Part shown: positions 60,811 through 64,000 of the stretch, piece after piece
How the letters are laid out: each line of letters starts with the position of its first letter
How positions within the stretch are numbered: position 1 is the first letter of the stretch
Assembly (NCBI RefSeq): GCF_965638725.1
Contig: NC_134961.1
Location: 1,240,001-1,304,000, forward strand
Source: Aptenodytes patagonicus
Taxonomy: Eukaryota > Chordata > Aves > Sphenisciformes > Spheniscidae
DNA: 64,000 bases
Direction: 5' to 3'
Notes under the pieces: model-generated
Told to the model about the DNA's origin: nothing
The model's database searches: none
The model's input: only the letters and a program-made list of their open reading frames with translations
Translations under genes and position numbers: made by a program

Positions 60811-61083
60811 GTTAGCAAGTGCTCCGTAACAAATATTCAAGTGAATGAAATGTTACAAGAATTCATTATACTTGTTGGGGGAGTTTATTCCTCGAGGGCA
60901 TCCAACATTGCTTTTAGGCCTTTAACAGCCTATCCTACCTTAGTGCAAATATTTAGACCAGGTTTTCAAAGAAGCACTGAATATGACCTGATTTCCATAC
61001 CTTTTGAGGGATTGTTTTACTTATTTCTTTCCTATGACATCACCAGCCTTTGGACAATGATGGTCTTTTCCCAATATTACTAA
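60811..61083 (+). CDS. DNAAF8: Candidate last coding exon of long DNAAF8
   Basis: An acceptor (TTTCACTTCTGTCAG) opens an exon in phase 0, which matches exon 12. The frame stays open for 90 codons (VSKCSVTNIQVNEMLQEFII at its start, MVFSQYY at its end) and closes with TAA at 61081-61083. AATAAA follows at 61163-61168. The composition is hydrophobic and not clearly protein-like, so this could be a chance open stretch, with the true C-terminus further on outside the window. The full long form would have 846 residues. Confidence 0.4.
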   Translation, partial: VSKCSVTNIQVNEMLQEFIILVGGVYSSRASNIAFRPLTAYPTLVQIFRPGFQRSTEYDLISIPFEGLFYLFLSYDITSLWTMMVFSQYY

Positions 61084-61162
61084 ATCAACGAAAACCTTGA
61101 GACACAATTCCAGGGAATGGTGAAGACTGCAATTCTGGTTCATAACGAAGTTTAGTTCTGAA

Positions 61163-61168
61163 AATAAA
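61163..61168 (+). terminator. DNAAF8: Candidate polyadenylation signal for long DNAAF8
   Basis: AATAAA lies 80 nt after the stop codon of the candidate last exon, and a second one is at 61265-61270. This supports, but does not prove, a transcript end here. Confidence 0.35.
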
Positions 61169-61199
61169 GTAGCATGAGAACTTTCCTTCAATTTCAACC

Positions 61200-64000
61200 A
61201 GATTTGGGGATTACTATTACTCTGCGAGAATCAATGCCGTGAAAGCTTAGGGGCTTAGCAGTGCAATAAAGGTTTATCCCACTTCTGTGGAGGAAAAGGA
61301 GGCTTAATGCTGTTGATTTGCAGTCAGCGTAGCTTTCAAGTAGAAGCAAGTGCTATAAAGCCGTCTGACGTACTTGTAAAAGATAAATCTGCTCTACACT
61401 TTTAAGGCATAAAATAAGGCATCATTTAAAAGAGTCAGGGCTTTTATGCAAATCCCTTATTAGGGGAATTATAAATCATTAGAAATTGAACAGCAAGATA
61501 GCAGGCACTTTCTGGGGGTGGATCTTTGCCTTGATGCCATAGAAAAACTGGAGTCAATTTAAAGACCACATTCTCTTCCTAAGTTTGAATGTTCTGTGCT
61601 GTCCAGGTTCCCAGACCTGAATTACACTGAGGTCACTATGTATCATGGCTTTTTGATAGATGTATCTTGCAGCTAAACAGAAAGGCTGATTTTGCAAAGC
61701 AAGCCTCACTGAACCAGGCTCTCGGCAGGGAGCAGCTAACCCTGTTGTCTGCCCCGAAGCTTTACAAAGTGGTACCAACTGAGAATGTTCCCAAATGTCA
61801 TTAAAATACAACCAAAAAGTGCTGTATAGAAAATTCAATATATTCTTTTAACTTCATTGGTTTGAAGATTTTGTACAAGGCCGTGATCCATGCTTGCTTT
61901 TTATACATTTATATTTATTTTGAGGTGGTGTATACAAAACTAAGTAGACCAAAGAACCTGCTACTACATGTTGGAAAAGCATGCAGCAAATACCTATTTT
62001 TGCTCCCGGTAGCTTACCGTCTGAGACAAAAATCCTGACAGGTTGATGAAACAAATGGGTAGGTGTGGAGGGAGAGGGAACATCAGGTAAAACTGCTGTC
62101 TGCTTGTGTACTGACTAGCTCTGTGTATGACTTCATGAGCAATTGTAGCAGTAATTGTAATAACCTTTAAGCACGTTGTTTGTTAGTGCATGAGCCAATG
62201 TCTTGTTTTCAGCCGATTGGTCTAGTGTTTTTTCAGTCTGTTCTGGACCCCAGACAGATTGCTTTTCTCTTGCTATTTTTCTTTGAGGCTCTCTTATTAA
62301 TGCTATGCATACAGCCTATTAACCTGCAGTAATTCACTTTTGATATGAAGAGTAAACTCACAATGCAGTCATTAAAACCCCAGGTTAGGTTAGGAGTGAC
62401 ATAATCCCTGTGGAAGTTATTAACTGCAATGTCCCTTGTCAGCAAAAAGAGGATTGCTTCATTTTAACATAAAATAGAAGTACTTTCTCCTGTTAAGCCT
62501 TAGGATGCAAGCATTAACCTTAGGGATACAGACAACATACGTAGTCAGTGTTGATGCTTCTTTTCCTCTGCCTGTTTGTTCCATTAAGGCACACTGGATT
62601 TCTCTTGCTCTCTCTCAGTTGTTCTGGACACGGGGACGTTTGCCCAGAGGGTGCAACCCCTAACGCTCACCATCTTTTTGGTCACCTTCCAGAGCATCTC
62701 CTTGAACTCCCAGCCTATACAGGTGCCTGCCATGGCAGAGGAGTCAGGGCATAGCAGTATTGCATGGGTGATCGTGTCAGTGAGGTTTCAAGGAAGAAGG
62801 GGAACCTCCATCCCTAAGTCAAGGTGAATGAGATTTTTTTTTTCTTTCAGTTCCAGAAAATTGATTTTGTTGCACCTCCTGGTGATCAGTTCCCTAGTTG
62901 CTGCTCCTTTAGTTAGTTTCCCTGCTGACTTCCAGCACAAGGGTTGTGTTTTCTTTCTTGAGACAATAGTACTGATTAAGGGCAGGTCTACACAAAGTTC
63001 CCTCCTTGCTTTTCCCTTAAGCAAAGCTCCTTTTTTTATTTTAATGCAGTTTTGCCTAAGCAGAGATAAGAATTCCAGAACTGGGTCCAGGGAGCTAAAT
63101 TTGCCCTGATGTTGTAACTCAATGCTGCCAAAAACTTCCAACAGCACAGACCGAACTAACAGGAAGTTTGCTGTATGGGAGTGGACTCGCAGAAAGTACA
63201 GCAGTTCTTTAACGTGGTATTTCAGACCTTTGGGATTTCCCTGCTAGAGAGTTGATGGCAGCTGTGTTACCAGAGGAGCTCTACATGTACACACATACAC
63301 AGAAGGTTTGAAAATTGCAAACTTTTTTTCAAAGACTGAAATAACCATGTAGCAGAAAAGCTATGCATTGCTGATGAGATTAAGACATCACTGTTTCATG
63401 CTGTGGAAAAGTGGTCCGGATGCATCACTTGTTACTTTGTGCACTTAAGGCACCTAGTTTAGATGTGTGATTGCCCTAACTCTGTGTATAGTCTCTGAAG
63501 AGGGAGTGAGAGGCATTTCCAGAGGATCTTTCCAATCTGTGAATCTGTGTTTTAGTGTGGGCTCGACAAGAAGGCTGTGAGCTTTAGAGTTTGAATGCTG
63601 TGACATTATTTCATTGACAAGCATCATGGCCTTAGCCCTGCTGAGTGGCTTCAGCATCTTCCACTGTCTTTTACTATAACTTCTTTTAACTTCAATGCTA
63701 ATTAGAGGTTTGCTCAGAGAACTGCTGCTTAGTACCACATCAGCTTTTCACCCAACTCTCCTGAGGCCCTTGGCAGTGTGGGCATCGCCTTTCACACGTC
63801 TCAAACTGTAATAACTGGTGGTATGCTGTGGTTCAGTGCCTCATGGTGTTGGCAACTATGCTGTTTTGATTTTGGGTTATTGTGGCCCCATGTGTTCTCC
63901 CTTTCTCCTTTGATGCTCTGTGAGAAGCAGCAAACTAGCAGCTTTAAGCAGTATTTAAGCTAGGCTGTGTAATGTTTTGTGGGTCGCGAGCACAGACTGA
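61200..64000. other. Stretch without a recognised gene
   Basis: No exon, RNA gene or dated repeat stands out. A 79-codon plus-strand frame (62588-62825) after a CTCTCTCAG acceptor reads QPLTLTIFLVTFQSISLNSQ, but it does not match the phase of DNAAF8 exon 12 and resembles nothing I know. Other frames are short. Confidence 0.4.

Noticed and set aside
62588-62825. 79-codon plus-strand frame with hydrophobic stretch after a CTCTCTCAG acceptor
   Set aside because: It is out of phase with DNAAF8 exon 12, has no start codon, and matches no family I know.
1-64000. CRISPR arrays, bacterial operons, tRNA or rRNA genes, intact retroviral genes
   Set aside because: I looked for spaced direct repeats, cloverleaf A/B-box layouts and long gag/pol-like frames on both strands and found none. 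The repeats present are vertebrate CR1, MIR-like and unclassified elements.

Overview
The window is vertebrate nuclear DNA and almost certainly from a bird. Two CR1 retroposon 3' ends of the avian type sit in introns, introns are of ordinary vertebrate length with GT/AG borders, a CpG-rich bidirectional promoter is present, and the gene order ANKS3 / DNAAF8 is that of human 16p13.3 (the region matching chicken chromosome 14). There are no bacterial, phage or CRISPR features. I recognised genes by translating exons and comparing them with family sequences I remember. No database search was run.

Layout. (1) 1-3.0 kb, plus strand: the last four coding exons and 3' UTR of a class B1 receptor of the glucagon-receptor family. 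Humans have no such gene at this place, so I infer it is the glucagon-like receptor GCGLR (GCRPR) that mammals lost. (2) 4.4-22.9 kb, minus strand: a complete ANKS3 gene. Fifteen coding exons join in phase to a 666-residue protein with ankyrin repeats, a Ser-rich linker, a SAM domain and a coiled-coil tail. There are two candidate 5' non-coding exons and a 3' UTR intron. (3) 22.5-23.6 kb: a CpG-rich head-to-head promoter with two CCAAT boxes, one THAP11/ZNF143-type motif, one near-complete RFX X-box and other X-box half sites. Next to it lies a perfect 42-bp inverted repeat. (4) 24.9-61.2 kb, plus strand: DNAAF8 (C16orf71). Eight exons give a conserved 545-residue form ending at 37,652. A phase-matched donor inside exon 8 instead leads to four further exons spread over 23 kb, so the bird gene appears to encode a much longer protein (756 residues to 60,513, about 846 with a candidate last exon). 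(5) 61.2-64.0 kb: no gene seen.

How the genes relate. ANKS3 belongs to the ANKS6/NEK8 nephronophthisis module at the cilium base, and DNAAF8 acts in cytoplasmic assembly of axonemal dyneins. The pair therefore looks like two ciliary genes transcribed outward from one RFX-type promoter. The receptor gene is tail to tail with ANKS3 and has no visible functional link to it.

The most unusual points are the DNAAF8 C-terminal extension, the perfect GC-rich hairpin beside the promoter, and a dispersed repeat family I cannot name, present as two inverted copies inside DNAAF8 introns. I found no evidence of a wholly new system. Exon borders were set by eye from splice consensus, reading phase and family similarity. 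UTR ends and transcription starts are estimates.
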